Shown here: piece by piece, positions 5,910 through 6,028 of the stretch
How the letters are laid out: each line of letters begins with the position of its first letter
Numbering within the stretch: the first letter of the stretch is position 1
Assembly: GCA_002483865.1 (NCBI GenBank)
Contig: DLIT01000103.1
Location: 15,184-21,211 of the forward strand
DNA: 6,028 nucleotides
Source: Brevundimonas sp. UBA7635
GTDB taxonomy: Bacteria > Pseudomonadota > Alphaproteobacteria > Caulobacterales > Caulobacteraceae
Direction: 5' to 3'
The notes under the pieces: model-generated
Told to the model about the DNA's origin: nothing
Database searches by the model: none
The model's input: only the letters and a program-made list of their open reading frames with translations
Program-made: the position numbers and the translations under genes

Positions 5910-6028
5910 TCAGGGCCGCGCGCGCCGCTCCAGCTGGGGCTCGACGGGTCCTGCGCCGGACGGCAGGGCGGCATCGGGGGTCCGCAGCCAGGCCTCGACA
6001 TCGGCGAACACGACCTCGGCCGCCAAGT
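5910..6028 (-). CDS. C-terminal end of an unidentified protein, start outside the window
   Basis: The last 38 codons of a gene ending in TGA at 5912-5910. The visible tail begins LAAEVVFADVEAWLRTP, a plausible amphipathic helix, and ends in a Pro/Arg-rich segment LERRARP. Codons are strongly GC-rich at third positions, like the operon genes, which supports real coding on this strand. The tail contains no diagnostic motif and I do not recognise the family; a C-terminal helix ending in WL occurs in many alpha/beta hydrolases, but that is not enough to assign it. It is followed by 137 bases with the fliF control region, so fliF is probably transcribed separately. Confidence 0.6.
   Translation of the reverse strand, partial: LAAEVVFADVEAWLRTPDAALPSGAGPVEPQLERRARP

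Noticed and set aside
5890..5935. Rho-independent terminator after the upstream gene
   Set aside because: The GC-rich stretch does not give a clean stem with a following U-run on the minus strand.
5876..6028. Plus-strand open frame from a GTG at the right edge
   Set aside because: Its translation is Arg/Gly/Pro-rich shadow-like, while the minus strand gives a more protein-like tail with normal GC3 use and a stop before the fliF control region.
1..6028. sigma54 promoters (TGGCAC-N5-TTGC), CRISPR arrays, insertion sequences, tRNA genes
   Set aside because: Scanning by eye gave only partial TGGCAC matches inside genes without the TTGC half, and no repeat arrays, transposase motifs or cloverleaf patterns.

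Overview
The window reads as a flagellar operon from an alphaproteobacterium of the Caulobacterales (Caulobacter/Brevundimonas type). The reasons are high GC with strong GC3 bias, the gene order fliF-fliG-flbE(fliH-like)-fliN-flbD as known from the class II fliF operon of Caulobacter crescentus, and a fliF promoter carrying a CtrA-type box plus a palindrome like FlbD operators. The genus is an inference. All genes lie on the minus strand, so the operon runs from right to left.

Layout, in the direction of transcription. At 6028-5910 is the C-terminal end of an unidentified gene. At 5909-5773 is a 137-base regulatory gap. It holds an 18-base palindrome, a 13-base inverted repeat, three TTWA half-sites spaced exactly 11 bases apart (CtrA-like), a GGCA-N5-TGCC palindrome (FlbD-like operator) over the likely -10, and a GC-rich hairpin just before the fliF start codon. 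Then follow fliF (MS ring), fliG (C-ring switch/torque protein), flbE (FliH-like export/ATPase regulator), fliN (C-ring SpoA protein), flbD (sigma54-dependent activator with a degenerate receiver domain), and the first about 208 codons of a class A serine beta-lactamase that runs off the left edge.

The genes are packed tightly. fliF/fliG overlap by 4 bases (ATGA), fliG/flbE are 1 base apart, flbE/fliN share 1 base (TGATG), and flbD/bla are 2 bases apart. Only fliN-flbD has a real gap (42 bases), and there flbD has its own strong Shine-Dalgarno. FliF, FliG and FliN form the MS ring and cytoplasmic switch, and FlbE serves the export apparatus. In Caulobacter FlbD then activates the later sigma54 (hook/basal body) genes and represses fliF; the operator-like palindrome in the fliF promoter fits that feedback loop.

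Most of the window is a conventional early flagellar operon. The least expected element is the beta-lactamase gene directly coupled to the end of flbD. The promoter architecture and the leader hairpin are the next most interesting. I see no mobile element, CRISPR array, tRNA or rRNA.
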